64,000 nt of DNA from Iodobacter fluviatilis (GTDB taxonomy: Bacteria; Pseudomonadota; Gammaproteobacteria; Burkholderiales; Chitinibacteraceae). The stretch is taken from positions 1,860,001 through 1,924,000 of the forward strand of contig NZ_UGHR01000001.1 of NCBI RefSeq assembly GCF_900451195.1. Reading direction: 5' to 3'. A program made the translations under genes and the position numbers. The notes beneath the pieces are model-generated. The model was given only the letters and a program-made list of their open reading frames with translations, did not search any database and was not told where the DNA came from. Position 1 is the stretch's first letter. Every line of letters begins with the position of its first letter. Positions 27,965-37,880 of the stretch are shown here, one piece after another.

Positions 27965-28029
27965 AGGGTGCAAAACGCCGTAGGCGTTACGCACCGCAAC
28001 AAGCCGGTGCGCAATGACTTGCACACCCT
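27965..28029. repeat. Nested inverted-repeat element between gtsC and the ATPase gene
   Basis: About 65 bases with three nested pairings: outer AGGGTG..CACCCT, AACGCC/GGCGTT, and GCACCG/CGGTGC. No T-run follows. A REP/BIME-like structure inside an operon can protect the upstream mRNA and lower downstream expression; that role is inference. Confidence 0.5.
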
Positions 28030-28112
28030 ATATAGTCGGCTTTTTTGCTTGCCTATAGGGCAAGGCTTATTTGCCCCACGTGGTACTGCATTAATATCAG
28101 AAGGATTGAATA

Positions 28113-29204
28113 ATGGGCGCACTGGCAATTAAAAATATCATCAAAAGCTTTGGTGATACAGATATTCTGAAAGGTATTGATATTGCGATTGAAGCCGGTG
28201 AATTTCTGATTCTGGTAGGGCCATCAGGCTGTGGTAAATCCACTTTAATGAATATTATTGCAGGCCTTGATGCACCAAGTAGCGGTGAGATTTATATTGG
28301 CGGGCGCAAGGTGAATGATGTGCCGCCTAAAGACAGAGATATCGCCATGGTGTTTCAAAGCTACGCGCTTTATCCCACGATGAGCGTTCGGCAAAATATT
28401 GCTTTTGGTTTGGAAACGCGTGGCGTGCCAAAAAAAGAGCAGGAAGATATTATTGAGCGCGTTTCTAAAATGCTGCAAATTACCCCGCTATTAAATCGAA
28501 AGCCGGCTGAATTATCAGGTGGGCAGCGGCAGCGGGTAGCCATGGGGCGGGCTTTAGCCAGAAACCCAACTTTATTCTTATTTGATGAGCCGCTGTCTAA
28601 TTTAGATGCAAAATTGCGTGTAGAAATGCGTACTGAAATAAAGCAATTGCATCAGCGATTAAAAACCACCATTGTTTATGTGACTCATGATCAAATTGAG
28701 GCAATGACGCTGGGGGATAAAATTGCGGTAATGAAAGACGGCATTATTCAGCAATTTGGCAGCCCGCAGGATATTTATGAGAAACCCGCTAATTTATTTG
28801 TTGCGGGTTTTATTGGCTCGCCTTCAATGAACTTTATTCCCTGCCATTTGGCTGAGCAAGATGGCCGTGTTGGGGTGAGCTTGCAATCTGAAGGGGATAT
28901 CCAGTTTTTAGCGGTAAAACAAAGCGCGCAACTTACCCAGCGGCTGGGGCAGAAAGTTTTACTGGGTATCCGGCCAGAGCAGCTGGATGTGGCGGACTCT
29001 GAAACCGGTGGTTTGGGATGTCTTGTGCAGCTTACCGAGCCTACAGGCCCGGATACCATGATTTTTACGGAAATAAATCATACCCCCGTGGTGGCACGGA
29101 TTCACCCTAGGGCGGTGAAAGGGCCGGGTGAAACGCTGCGCTTATCCCTCGATATGACTAAGGCGGTGATGTTTGATCCAGAAACCACCTTAAGGATCGA
29201 GTAA
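28113..29204 (+). CDS. gtsD: Sugar ABC transporter ATPase, MalK/UgpC/GtsD-like
   Basis: 363 aa. Walker A GPSGCGKST at 36-44, signature LSGGQRQRVAMGRAL, Walker B LFLFDEP, D-loop and H-loop (YVTHDQIEAMTLGD). A C-terminal TOBE/regulatory region (~240-363) is typical of the MalK/UgpC group, which can serve several sugar transporters. Follows gtsABC after a 173-base gap containing the repeat element. Confidence 0.92.
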   Translation: MGALAIKNIIKSFGDTDILKGIDIAIEAGEFLILVGPSGCGKSTLMNIIAGLDAPSSGEIYIGGRKVNDVPPKDRDIAMVFQSYALYPTMSVRQNIAFGLETRGVPKKEQEDIIERVSKMLQITPLLNRKPAELSGGQRQRVAMGRALARNPTLFLFDEPLSNLDAKLRVEMRTEIKQLHQRLKTTIVYVTHDQIEAMTLGDKIAVMKDGIIQQFGSPQDIYEKPANLFVAGFIGSPSMNFIPCHLAEQDGRVGVSLQSEGDIQFLAVKQSAQLTQRLGQKVLLGIRPEQLDVADSETGGLGCLVQLTEPTGPDTMIFTEINHTPVVARIHPRAVKGPGETLRLSLDMTKAVMFDPETTLRIE

Positions 29205-29243
29205 CCTTTTGCTGGATGCGTCATTATTTCCCCGTCTTTCTTT

Positions 29244-29276
29244 GCCCGCATATCGTAAGATGGCGGGCTTGTTTTT
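29244..29276 (+). terminator. Intrinsic terminator after the gts operon
   Basis: GCCCGC / GCGGGC stem followed by TTGTTTTT, 40 bases after the ATPase stop and just before the SMR gene. Confidence 0.65.
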
Positions 29277-29291
29277 GTAGGCGACTCAATA

Positions 29292-29624
29292 ATGAATGCG
29301 TATTTTTTATTGGCAATAGCCATTGTGGCCGAAGTGATTGCCACTTCAGCCCTTAAAGCGACTGAAGGATTTAGCCGGTTGATGCCCAGTGTGATTGTGG
29401 TTGCGGGCTATGGCGTGGCGTTTTGGATGCTGTCTTTAGTGCTGAAAAGTGTGCCGGTTGGCATGGCCTATGCCATCTGGTCGGGCATGGGCATTGTACT
29501 TGTGACGATTGTAGCGATGCTGTTTTACGGCCAGAAACCAGACTGGCCTGCCATTATTGGCTTGGGCCTGATTGTAAGCGGGGTAGTGGTGTTGCAGCTG
29601 TTTTCTAAGATGTCGGCGCATTAA
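29292..29624 (+). CDS. Small multidrug resistance (SMR/EmrE-type) efflux protein
   Basis: 110 aa, four membrane helices. The essential membrane glutamate is E14 ([13 protein letters not shown]), and the conserved [13 protein letters not shown] stretch is present. SMR dimers exchange protons for quaternary ammonium compounds, guanidinium or polyamines. By motif it is of the EmrE/QacE type, but substrate cannot be assigned. It converges on recR. Confidence 0.92.
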   Translation: MNAYFLLAIAIVAEVIATSALKATEGFSRLMPSVIVVAGYGVAFWMLSLVLKSVPVGMAYAIWSGMGIVLVTIVAMLFYGQKPDWPAIIGLGLIVSGVVVLQLFSKMSAH

Positions 29625-29645
29625 TTTAGCTAGGCTAACTAAAAA

Positions 29646-30242
29646 TCAAACACTGCGCCGCTCCAGCATGGCTTGTGCTAGCGTGCCTGCATCGACGTGT
29701 TCCAGCTCGCCGCCTACCGGCATGCCACGGGCAATTCGGCTGACTTTCAGCCCGCGGGCTCGCAGCATTTCGGCCAGATAATGAGCTGTGGCTTCGCCTT
29801 CGGTGGTGAAGTTGGTGGCTAGGATGACTTCTTCTACAACGCCATCACTGGCGCGCTCCAGTAGCCTTTGCAGTGCAATATCGTTGGGGCCAATGCCGTC
29901 GAGCGGGCTAAGCCTGCCCATGAGTACAAAATACAGGCCGTGAAAAGCCAGTGTTTGCTCCAGCATCATTAAATCGGTGGGCATTTCTACGACGCAAAGC
30001 AGATTGTGCTGGCGTTTTTCATCGCTACAAACATCGCATAAATCCACTTCGGCAAAGGTATTGCACAGGCTGCAGTGTTTGAGCTTGCCCAGCGCGTTAT
30101 TGAGCGCAGTGGCTAAATCGGCCGCACCTTTCTGATCGCGCTGCATTAAATGAAAGGCCATTCTTTGTGCGGATTTGGGGCCTATGCCGGGCAGGGTTTT
30201 CAGTGCGGCGATCAGGGCATGCAGGGATGGTGGTGTAGACAT
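29646..30242 (-). CDS. recR: Recombination mediator RecR
   Basis: 198 aa, standard length. A helix-hairpin-helix near the N-terminus ([16 protein letters not shown]), a four-cysteine zinc finger ([16 protein letters not shown] at ~57-72), and a Toprim domain with [15 protein letters not shown]. Works with RecF/RecO to load RecA on gapped DNA. Last gene of the dnaX-ebfC-recR cluster, a conserved order. Confidence 0.97.
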   Translation of the reverse strand: MSTPPSLHALIAALKTLPGIGPKSAQRMAFHLMQRDQKGAADLATALNNALGKLKHCSLCNTFAEVDLCDVCSDEKRQHNLLCVVEMPTDLMMLEQTLAFHGLYFVLMGRLSPLDGIGPNDIALQRLLERASDGVVEEVILATNFTTEGEATAHYLAEMLRARGLKVSRIARGMPVGGELEHVDAGTLAQAMLERRSV

Positions 30243-30257
30243 GGGGCGCTCTGGCGT

Positions 30258-30282
30258 AAAAAAGGGGCAGATTGCCCCTTTT
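30258..30282 (-). terminator. Hairpin between ebfC and recR (minus strand)
   Basis: AAAAGGGGCA/TGCCCCTTTT 10-bp perfect stem with a 3-nt loop. Read on the minus strand it is followed by TTTTTTAC, so it can partially terminate transcription before recR. Confidence 0.7.
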
Positions 30283-30331
30283 GGATAGCTGCGCAGGGGA
30301 GGGGTACTCCGCCATACGAAAGCAAACTCAA

Positions 30332-30661
30332 TTAAAACGGCATTTTAAAGCCCGGTGGCAATTGCATGCCCGCGGTGAAGCCGGCCATTTTTGCTTCGGA
30401 TGTGGAGGCCGCTTTACGTACGGCATCGTTAAATGCCGCTGCGATCAGGTCTTCGAGCATGTCTTTATCGTCGGTCATCAGGCTGTCATCGATGGCAACG
30501 CGTTTTACTACATTGGCACATGTCATGGTGACTTTGACCATGCCTGCACCCGCTTGGCCTTCTACTTCTACAGTAGCCAGCTCGTCTTGCGCTTTCTTCA
30601 TGTTTTCTTGCATTTGTTGGGCTTGTTTCATCAGATTGCCCATGCCGGCTTTACCAAACAT
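30332..30661 (-). CDS. YbaB/EbfC nucleoid-associated protein
   Basis: 109 aa with the YbaB/EbfC pattern: N-terminal [28 protein letters not shown], then [16 protein letters not shown] and a C-terminal [12 protein letters not shown]. Binds DNA as a dimer. Lies 15 bases after dnaX, the usual arrangement. Confidence 0.95.
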   Translation of the reverse strand: MFGKAGMGNLMKQAQQMQENMKKAQDELATVEVEGQAGAGMVKVTMTCANVVKRVAIDDSLMTDDKDMLEDLIAAAFNDAVRKAASTSEAKMAGFTAGMQLPPGFKMPF

Positions 30662-30676
30662 TGTCTTGCTCCTTGG

Positions 30677-32377
30677 TTAACTGAGTGGTTTGATTGAATC
30701 AGGAATCACCGTGGCACCAAAATCACGCACCACGGATTGTACAAAAGGATCGTTTTGAATTGATTGCGTGGCCTCGGCAAGGCGGGCCAGTTTTTCCCTT
30801 AGGGCGATGGCTGCGGGTGTATCGCCGCTGGCCGAGCCAAGAGTGATGCTCAGTGAAATCTCATGGCCAAAGTGGTTGCTCAGTGCTTCGCGCAGCTTTT
30901 CCTGATAGGCGCGGCTGGCGACAGCAGTGTGTTCTTCGCCGACTAATAGCTCAATCGAGTTCGCGGTATAGCCCAGTAATTCTGCGTTTTGCGCCAGCAT
31001 GCCTGCAGCACCCAGCTTGAGCTGCAAAATCAGCGCGCGCCAGTCGCCATTAAACGGGCCTTTTGTGGCAGGCGCTGCAATAGCGGCGGGTGCTTGTGCT
31101 GGCGGTGCAGCCCGCTCTTCTTCGTGCCAAGGCGGCGCATCGTAATGGCTGGGCTCATCGCTGATCGGCGGGCGTGGCGCGGCTTGTTGCTGTGCCGGTG
31201 GATTGGGTGCAGGCTGAGGCACGGCTTGAGTGACTGGCGCAGCCCTTGCGGCCGGGCTGACTGCTTGCGCTGGCAGATTAATCTGGCTTGCTTCTGCAGG
31301 GGAAAACGCCAGCATGCGCAGCAGCGTCATGCTAAAGCCCGCGTATTCATCTGGTGCCAGCGGCAAATCGCGGCGGCCGTGCAGGGCAATTTGATAATAC
31401 AACTGGGTGTCTTCCGGGCTCATCACCTGTGCCAAACCGGCAATCTGCTCCCGCTGCGGCAAATCGTCGGCTAATGCTTTGGGTACGGCTTGTGCCACGG
31501 CAACTTGGTGCAGCAAATGAGCTAACTCGTGCAGGGCCGATTCATAAGATAAACCACGGCCTGCAATGGCGTCTGCTGTGGCCAAGACCGCATTGCCATC
31601 GCCAGCGATCAGCGCTTGCAGAATATCAAATAAATAACTCTGATCCACCGCGCCCAGCATGGCGCGTACGGCTAGCTCGCCCACATCGCCACCGCCATAA
31701 GCAATAGCCTGATCCAGTAGGCTGAGCGCATCGCGCATCGAGCCATTGGCTGCATGGCCTAGGATATTGAGTGCGCTTTGCTCAAAATTGATTTCTTCGG
31801 CTTGCAATACCTGCGTTAAATGACCGGAGACTTGCTGCGGCGTCATTTGGCGCAAGGAAAACTGCAGGCAGCGGCTCAGTACCGTGATGGGTACTTTTTG
31901 CGGGTCGGTGGTGGCTAAAATAAATTTAACGTGGGCAGGCGGTTCTTCCAGCGTTTTAAGCATGGCGTTAAACGCACTTTTTGACAGCATGTGTACTTCG
32001 TCGATAATGTACACTTTGAACCGCCCGGCGGTCGGCGAATATTGTGCGTTGTCGAGCACTTCGCGAATATTGTCGATACCGGTGTTCGATGCCGCGTCGA
32101 TCTCTAAGAGATCAACAAAGCGCCCCGCGTCAATCTGCATACACGCCGGGCACACGCCACACGGCGTGGCAGTGACGCCGGTTTCGCAGTTCAGCGCTTT
32201 TGCCATAATCCGCGCGATGGTGGTTTTACCCACACCGCGTGTGCCGGTCAGCAGATAGGCGTGGTGTAAACGATCATTTGCGAAGGCATTTGCCAGCGCT
32301 TTGATCACATGTTCTTGCCCAACGAGTTGGGCGAATGATTTGGGCCGCCATTTGCGTGCCAGTACTTGATAAGCCAT
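30677..32377 (-). CDS. dnaX: DNA polymerase III subunit gamma/tau
   Basis: 566 aa. AAA+ clamp-loader core with Walker A GTRGVGKTT, a zinc module (C-x8-C-x2-C-x2-C, CETGVTATPCGVCPAC), the DEVHMLS box and SRC sensor (LSRCLQF). A Pro/Ala-rich linker (~365-430) leads to the tau C-terminal domain. No long A-run slippery site of the E. coli type is apparent, so a separate gamma form is not evident. Start codons of dnaX and the divergent small gene at 32380 are nearly back to back. Confidence 0.96.
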   Translation of the reverse strand: MAYQVLARKWRPKSFAQLVGQEHVIKALANAFANDRLHHAYLLTGTRGVGKTTIARIMAKALNCETGVTATPCGVCPACMQIDAGRFVDLLEIDAASNTGIDNIREVLDNAQYSPTAGRFKVYIIDEVHMLSKSAFNAMLKTLEEPPAHVKFILATTDPQKVPITVLSRCLQFSLRQMTPQQVSGHLTQVLQAEEINFEQSALNILGHAANGSMRDALSLLDQAIAYGGGDVGELAVRAMLGAVDQSYLFDILQALIAGDGNAVLATADAIAGRGLSYESALHELAHLLHQVAVAQAVPKALADDLPQREQIAGLAQVMSPEDTQLYYQIALHGRRDLPLAPDEYAGFSMTLLRMLAFSPAEASQINLPAQAVSPAARAAPVTQAVPQPAPNPPAQQQAAPRPPISDEPSHYDAPPWHEEERAAPPAQAPAAIAAPATKGPFNGDWRALILQLKLGAAGMLAQNAELLGYTANSIELLVGEEHTAVASRAYQEKLREALSNHFGHEISLSITLGSASGDTPAAIALREKLARLAEATQSIQNDPFVQSVVRDFGATVIPDSIKPLS

Positions 32378-32379
32378 AG

Positions 32380-32592
32380 ATGAATTCTACCATGATGCTG
32401 CCACTTGATAATCAGCTTACCTTTCCCGAAGATGATCCCGCGCCAACGGCGCCAATAGAGCCAGAGTTTGAATCCTGCTGCGGAAGCGGCTGTGGGGATA
32501 GCTGTGTCTTTGATATTTATTATGTTTTACGCGCTCAGTACCTTGCGGATTATGCCGCCTGGCAGGCGCGTCAGGCTGCTCACAAAGAGTGA
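32380..32592 (+). CDS. Small oxidoreductase-like (Oxidored-like) domain protein
   Basis: 70 aa or a little less. The core ESCCGSGCGDSCVFDIYYVLRAQYLADYAAW matches the short cysteine-rich oxidoreductase-like N-terminal domain (CCGxGCxxCV...Y). No longer oxidoreductase part is present, which is normal for the bacterial stand-alone version. The start could be ATG 32380, 32392 or 32395; no clear ribosome site separates them. Five bases upstream of dacB. Confidence 0.7.
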   Translation: MNSTMMLPLDNQLTFPEDDPAPTAPIEPEFESCCGSGCGDSCVFDIYYVLRAQYLADYAAWQARQAAHKE

Positions 32593-32596
32593 AATT

Positions 32597-34003
32597 TTGA
32601 AAAAATTGTTATTAGTTTGTGCCCTTGCATGGGGCAACGTCCACGCTGCCGGGCTGCCAGCCGAGATTTTAAGCGCTTTAAAGGCCGCAAAACTACCAGG
32701 CGATTCGCTGAGTCTGGCGATTGTACCGCTGCAATCGTCTCAGCCCGCACTCTATTTTCAGGGAGACAAGCCCAGCAGCCCGGCATCGACCATGAAGCTG
32801 GTGACCACCTATGCCGGTTTGTCGCTTTTAGGCCCGGCTTATCAGTGGACTACTGAAATCTCATCCACGGTTAAGCCCGTGAATGGCATTTTAAATGGCG
32901 ATCTTTACATTAAGGGCTATGGGGATCCAAAGCTGAATTTAGAGCGGTTTTGGCTGATGCTGCGCGATTTAAAAGCCGCTGGCGTAAAAGAGATTCGGGG
33001 CGATTTAGTGCTTGATCGTAGTTTCTTCAGCGTAAGCGACGAAAACACCCCCTATGACGACGATGGCGATGAGCCTTACCGGCCATTTTTAGTTTCCCCA
33101 GACAGCCTGCTGAGTAATTTAAAAAGCGTGCGTTTAACACTCAGGGCCGAGGCTGGTGGCGTGGTGACATCGCTGGAGCCTAATTTAGCTGCCGTACACA
33201 TCGATAATCGCCTGAGCAGCAGCCCCGCTGCGTCTTGCGAGGCGGTCAAAAACAAGCTCCAGCTGGCTGTTGATAATCAGGGCAGCAGCGCCAAAATCGT
33301 GCTGAGCGGCAGTATGCCCACGGGCTGTACGGGCGAGCGCTATCTGGCGCTGCTGGATCACCCCAGCTATACCGCCAGCCTGTTTCGCAGCTTATGGGCG
33401 GAGCAGGGCGGGGTGATCAGTGGTGTGAATCGCGCAGGTCTGGTGCCCGCTGAGGCGCAGGTTTTGCTGACGGCCCGCTCGCCTGATCTGGCGAATGTGA
33501 TTCGGGATATTAATAAATTCAGCAATAACACCATGGCACGCCAGCTGTACCTTAGCCTAGGTACGGGTGAGGCGGGAAAAGACTCTTCTGCCAAATCCTT
33601 TGCGGCGGTGAGCCATTGGCTAAACAGCCGTGGCAAGCAGTTTGATGAGCTAAAAATGGAAAACGGCTCAGGACTCTCAAGGCAGGAGCAAATTAGCGCA
33701 CGCCATATGGCCGAGTTATTGATCGATGCATGGCAAAGCCCCTATGCCGCAGAATTTATCTCCTCTTTGCCGCTGGTGGCACTCGATGGCACGATGAAAA
33801 AGCGCCTTGGCTCGATGGTGGGTGAGGCTCATATCAAAACGGGCACTTTGCGTGATGTGCGCGCAGCAGCAGGCTATGTGCGTGATGTCAACGGCCAGAC
33901 ATCGGTGGTGGTGGCGATGATTAACCATCCGCAGGCCACCGCAGGTTTGCCGGTGCTGGATGAAATCTTGCGCTTTGTGCACCGCAGGGTGGCTAAGCCG
34001 TGA
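32597..34003 (+). CDS. dacB: D-alanyl-D-alanine carboxypeptidase/endopeptidase, PBP4 (DacB)
   Basis: 468 aa, close to E. coli PBP4 (477). Active-site motifs: SxxK as S64-T-M-K67 (SPASTMKLV), SxN in KFSNNTMARQL, and KTG in HIKTGTLRD. A large insertion domain between SxxK and SxN is typical of S13 peptidases. A TTG at 32597 with AAAGAGTGA upstream gives a proper signal peptide (KKLLLVCALAWGNVHAAG). The ATG at 32468 would fuse 43 unrelated residues in front. Trims peptidoglycan in the periplasm. Confidence 0.9.
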   Translation: MKKLLLVCALAWGNVHAAGLPAEILSALKAAKLPGDSLSLAIVPLQSSQPALYFQGDKPSSPASTMKLVTTYAGLSLLGPAYQWTTEISSTVKPVNGILNGDLYIKGYGDPKLNLERFWLMLRDLKAAGVKEIRGDLVLDRSFFSVSDENTPYDDDGDEPYRPFLVSPDSLLSNLKSVRLTLRAEAGGVVTSLEPNLAAVHIDNRLSSSPAASCEAVKNKLQLAVDNQGSSAKIVLSGSMPTGCTGERYLALLDHPSYTASLFRSLWAEQGGVISGVNRAGLVPAEAQVLLTARSPDLANVIRDINKFSNNTMARQLYLSLGTGEAGKDSSAKSFAAVSHWLNSRGKQFDELKMENGSGLSRQEQISARHMAELLIDAWQSPYAAEFISSLPLVALDGTMKKRLGSMVGEAHIKTGTLRDVRAAAGYVRDVNGQTSVVVAMINHPQATAGLPVLDEILRFVHRRVAKP

Positions 34004-34263
34004 GCTTGAGCGTGCTTAGCGGCTAACATGGCTTGTTGATGTTTCGTTTTCCTGCTTTTATCGCGGGGTATTCCATGCTTTGCTGGGCCATCGATAAGCC
34101 CTAGGGGCGACCGTTGCTAAGGATGTTTATTTTTAGCCTCTTTCTATATAAAGCCCGTCGCTAAAGTTTCATAAAATATTCAAGCTGTGATGTGGGATTT
34201 CCTATAAATATTTCTAATAATGAAAGTTAAAATAAGGGTTTTCATTATTAACAAGGGGATCTC

Positions 34264-35349
34264 ATGAAAGATTTTTTTAAAAGTACGTCCTTTCGCATCG
34301 CCTCGGCCATGCTCTTGATGGGTTTGCTGGCTGATGCAGCCCATGCAGAAAAAGCCGTCAAACTGCCTGCATATCAGGTGGACTTAAGCCAGACCTCGGT
34401 TTCCGGCTTGTCTTCAGGTGCATTTATGGCAGCGCAGTTTCATGCGGCTTTCTCAAGCACGCTGGTAGGGGCGGGCGTTGTGGCTGGCGGGCCGTTTTAT
34501 TGCTCAGGTTCGGCTTACCCTGCGCCACCATCGTCAACCGTGGCGCAAACGGCTTGCATGAATCCATCGCTTAGCGTGTATGGCCCGCCAGACCCCAAGT
34601 TGCTGATTAATCTGGCGAAAGGTTTTGCAGGGGTGGGGGCGATTGATTCGCTTGATTTTCTAAAGAATCAGAAGGTCTATCTGTTTAGTGGTAAGGCAGA
34701 TAAAACCGTGGCAACGGCCGTTGTTGATCAGACCGCCGCGTTTTACCAGCTGGCCGGGCTGCCTGCAGAAAATATTAAATATATTCAGAGCGTCAACGCA
34801 GGCCACGCCATCATCACTAATAACGCAAAAGACGTGGTTTGCGCTGATACCCAGTCGCCCTATATCAACGATTGTGATTTTATTCAGTCGCAAGACATAC
34901 TGAAGCATATTTACGGCGATTTGCAGCCCGCGGTATCTACACTCAGTGGCAAAATCGTCCAGTTCGATCAAAGCGAATTTATTAAGTCCGGCTACACCAG
35001 TATGAGTGACGATGCTTATCTGTATGTGCCTAAGGCATGTGAGGCGGAAACCTGCAAAGTGCATGTGGCTTTTCATGGCTGCGAGCAGGGGGCTGAGAAA
35101 ATCGGCAATCTGTTTTATGGCACCACAGGTTATAACGAGCTGGCTGACGCAAATAAAATTATCGTGCTCTACCCGCAGGCCAAAGCCAGTTACGGCTTTT
35201 TTACCCCGCTTAACCCCAAGGGTTGCTGGGATTTCTGGGGATATTCAGACCCGTTTAATCCTTTAGCACCAAATTTTTACAGCAAAACCTCACCTCAAAT
35301 GTCCGCAGTGAAAGCCATGCTTAATCGTTTGGGGCAGGCAAAAAACTAA
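34264..35349 (+). CDS. Secreted poly(3-hydroxybutyrate) depolymerase-type esterase
   Basis: 361 aa. Signal peptide ending ...ADAAHAEK (~28). Lipase box GLSSG at 48-52 gives nucleophile S50, set in SVSGLSSGAFMAAQFH, which is typical of PHB depolymerases. Candidate catalytic histidine regions are SVNAGHAI and VAFHGCEQG. Cys-rich segments suggest disulfides in the exported enzyme. AAGGGGATCTC precedes the ATG. No separate substrate-binding domain is attached, so activity on amorphous or short PHB is more likely than on crystalline granules (inference). Confidence 0.88.
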   Translation: MKDFFKSTSFRIASAMLLMGLLADAAHAEKAVKLPAYQVDLSQTSVSGLSSGAFMAAQFHAAFSSTLVGAGVVAGGPFYCSGSAYPAPPSSTVAQTACMNPSLSVYGPPDPKLLINLAKGFAGVGAIDSLDFLKNQKVYLFSGKADKTVATAVVDQTAAFYQLAGLPAENIKYIQSVNAGHAIITNNAKDVVCADTQSPYINDCDFIQSQDILKHIYGDLQPAVSTLSGKIVQFDQSEFIKSGYTSMSDDAYLYVPKACEAETCKVHVAFHGCEQGAEKIGNLFYGTTGYNELADANKIIVLYPQAKASYGFFTPLNPKGCWDFWGYSDPFNPLAPNFYSKTSPQMSAVKAMLNRLGQAKN

Positions 35350-35362
35350 TGGCTTGCCCAGA

Positions 35363-35402
35363 AAAAACGCCGCTCCTTATTGATCAAGGGCGGCGTTTTT
35401 TT
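35363..35402 (+). terminator. Intrinsic terminator after the PHB depolymerase gene
   Basis: AAAACGCCGC...GCGGCGTTTT stem-loop ending in seven T. Confidence 0.85.
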
Positions 35403-35498
35403 GTGGGCAGTTGAAGGCCCGGTTCGGACTAAAGGGGAATGACAGGCTGGGTTCGCAGGCTTTATCACCTAAGCCAACACCCTGTTTATGCTCCACTA

Positions 35499-35927
35499 CT
35501 AAGCCTGATACACCGCTGGGCTATGGATTTCCATAAAGCGCGAAGAATTGGCCAGCTCAGAAAAGCCAAACTGGGTGTAAAGCGAGTGGGCATCTTTAGT
35601 GGCCAGCATAAAGCGCCGCAAGCTCTGCAAATCCGGGTGGGCCAGAATAGTGGCGATTAAATACTTGGCTAAGCCTTGGCCACGGTGCGCGTCCAGAATA
35701 TACACATCGGCCAAATAGGCGAAGCTGGCCTTGTCGGTAATCACCCGTGCAAATCCTACCTGGTTGTCGCCCAGAAACACCCCAAAGGCCAGTGAGTTTT
35801 GCGCAGCTTTGGCCACCGTATCGCGTGAAATGCCGGGAGACCAGTAAGATTGGCTTAAAAATGCATGAACAGCATCCAGATCAAAACGTTGCGGATCGGT
35901 GCTGATGTGGTAATCGCTGATGGGCAT
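35499..35927 (-). CDS. GNAT-family N-acetyltransferase
   Basis: 142 aa. Acetyl-CoA-binding segment DVYILDAHRGQGLAKYLIATIL (R-G-Q-G-L-A motif A), and C-terminal YTQFGFSEL. Start at 35927 is set by AAGGAGG seven bases upstream; the longer ORF lacks a site. Divergent from guaA. The substrate is unknown. A decayed fragment of the same or a closely related gene lies at 38662-38839. Confidence 0.9.
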   Translation of the reverse strand: MPISDYHISTDPQRFDLDAVHAFLSQSYWSPGISRDTVAKAAQNSLAFGVFLGDNQVGFARVITDKASFAYLADVYILDAHRGQGLAKYLIATILAHPDLQSLRRFMLATKDAHSLYTQFGFSELANSSRFMEIHSPAVYQA

Positions 35928-36129
35928 GACGGTCCTCCTTGGCATAGTGCTTACAAGTTTATCCCTTTGGCATTTTATGCGCTTGCTTTGTTAGAAAGAA
36001 CAGCGGTTGCACGCGCTGAGATAGGGCAAATCTGCACGTATGGCCGCTGTTTGCTGAATAGGTGCTGGCCCGAAGGGGCATAGCAAGGTAAAATTCGGCG
36101 ATTATTTAAACATCAAAGATTTTGACAGC

Positions 36130-37707
36130 ATGGATAAAATTCTGATTTTGGACTTTGGCTCGCAAGTAACTCAGCTGATTGCCCGCCGTGTTCGCGAAGC
36201 GCATGTGTATTCTGAGCTGCATTCTTTTGATGTATCGATCGATTTTATTCGTGAATTTAATCCGACCGGCATTATCCTTTCCGGCGGCCCTAATTCAGTT
36301 TACGAGAGCGATTACCAAGCCGATCCTAAATTGTTTGAGCTGGGTGTGCCGGTACTCGGTATTTGCTACGGCATGCAATGGATGGCCGAATCGCTGGGCG
36401 GCAAGGTAGAAGCAGGCACCGTACGTGAATTTGGTTTTGCTGAAATCCGCTCGCAAGAAAACAGCAAATTATTCGGCGGCCTTGAAGATCGCAAAAACAG
36501 CCAAGGCCAAAGCGTACTGGAAGTCTGGATGAGCCACGGTGACAAAGTCACTGCGCTGCCAGCCGGTTTCTCCGTGATCGCCAGCAACGAAGCTTGCCCG
36601 ATTGCCGCGATTTCTGATGAAGCGCGTGGTTTTTACGCCGTGCAATTCCACCCGGAAGTCACGCACACCCTGAAAGGGCGTGAAATGATTAACCGCTTTG
36701 TGCTCGATATCTGCGGCGCAAAGCCAAGCTGGACCATGCCTAACTACATCGACGTAGCCGTAGCTAAAATCCGCGAGCAAGTTGGCACAGACGAAGTGAT
36801 TCTGGGCCTATCAGGTGGCGTGGATTCATCCGTAGCCGCGGCGCTGATTCACCGTGCAATTGGCACTCAACTGACTTGTGTGTTTGTAGACAACGGCTTG
36901 TTGCGCCTGAATGAAGGCAAGCAAGTGATGGATACCTTTGCCGAGCACCTTGGCGTAAAAGTGATTCACGTTGATGCATCTGCACAATTTATGGGTCACC
37001 TGGCTGGTGTAACCGACCCTGAAGCCAAGCGCAAAATCATTGGCCGCGAATTCGTCGAAGTATTCCAGGCCGAATCTGCCAAATTGCCAAGCGCAAAATG
37101 GCTGGCCCAAGGCACCATCTACCCTGATGTGATCGAATCGGCTGGCGCAAAAACCGGCAAAGCGCACACCATCAAGAGCCACCACAATGTAGGCGGCCTG
37201 CCAGAAACCATGAAGCTCTCCTTGCTGGAGCCACTGCGCGAACTATTCAAAGACGAAGTGCGCGAATTGGGCGTGGCGCTCGGCCTAGCCCCAGAGCTAG
37301 TCTACCGCCACCCATTCCCAGGCCCAGGCCTAGGCGTGCGTATCCTTGGCGAAGTGAAACAAGAATTCGCTGATCTACTACGCTTTGCCGACGCCATCTT
37401 TATCGAAGAGCTGCGCGCTGCGGTAGACGAAAAAACCGGCAAAAACTGGTACGAACTCACCAGTCAAGCCTTCGTCGTCTTCCTGCCAGTAAAATCCGTC
37501 GGCGTAATGGGCGACGGCCGCACCTACGACTACGTAGTGGCACTACGTGCCGTGGTGACCTCAGACTTTATGACCGCCAAATGGGCCGAACTACCTTACG
37601 ATTTGCTGGGCAAAGTATCGAATCGCATCATCAATGAAGTGAAAGGTATTAATCGCGTTGTTTATGATGTAAGCGGAAAGCCACCTGCTACGATTGAGTG
37701 GGAATGA
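36130..37707 (+). CDS. guaA: GMP synthase (glutamine-hydrolysing)
   Basis: 525 aa. Class I glutamine amidotransferase domain with nucleophile C79 (LGICYGMQ) and [11 protein letters not shown]-pyrophosphatase P-loop [14 protein letters not shown]-terminal dimerisation domain ending KPPATIEWE. Converts XMP to GMP. A strong terminator follows. Confidence 0.98.
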   Translation: MDKILILDFGSQVTQLIARRVREAHVYSELHSFDVSIDFIREFNPTGIILSGGPNSVYESDYQADPKLFELGVPVLGICYGMQWMAESLGGKVEAGTVREFGFAEIRSQENSKLFGGLEDRKNSQGQSVLEVWMSHGDKVTALPAGFSVIASNEACPIAAISDEARGFYAVQFHPEVTHTLKGREMINRFVLDICGAKPSWTMPNYIDVAVAKIREQVGTDEVILGLSGGVDSSVAAALIHRAIGTQLTCVFVDNGLLRLNEGKQVMDTFAEHLGVKVIHVDASAQFMGHLAGVTDPEAKRKIIGREFVEVFQAESAKLPSAKWLAQGTIYPDVIESAGAKTGKAHTIKSHHNVGGLPETMKLSLLEPLRELFKDEVRELGVALGLAPELVYRHPFPGPGLGVRILGEVKQEFADLLRFADAIFIEELRAAVDEKTGKNWYELTSQAFVVFLPVKSVGVMGDGRTYDYVVALRAVVTSDFMTAKWAELPYDLLGKVSNRIINEVKGINRVVYDVSGKPPATIEWE

Positions 37708-37742
37708 TCCTGTTTTTTTGTTTGTTGAGTATTGCAAGCAAA

Positions 37743-37780
37743 AACAAAACCCCAGCCTATGGCTGGGGTTTTGTTGTTTT
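37743..37780 (+). terminator. Intrinsic terminator after guaA
   Basis: Perfect 15-bp stem AACAAAACCCCAGCC with its complement around TAT, followed by a T-rich stretch. Confidence 0.9.
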
Positions 37781-37880
37781 TGGGTGAGTATTTTGGTATC
37801 TGTTGGTGAAAATGATTTGTAAGGTTTTGGGTGTTTTGTTTGGTCTTTGTGTTTAACTGTGGTCTGGCCCCAGTTTTACC

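Noticed and set aside
32468..32596. Earlier ATG start for dacB
   Set aside because: It overlaps the upstream small gene in another frame and buries the signal peptide; TTG 32597 has a ribosome site directly before the signal peptide.
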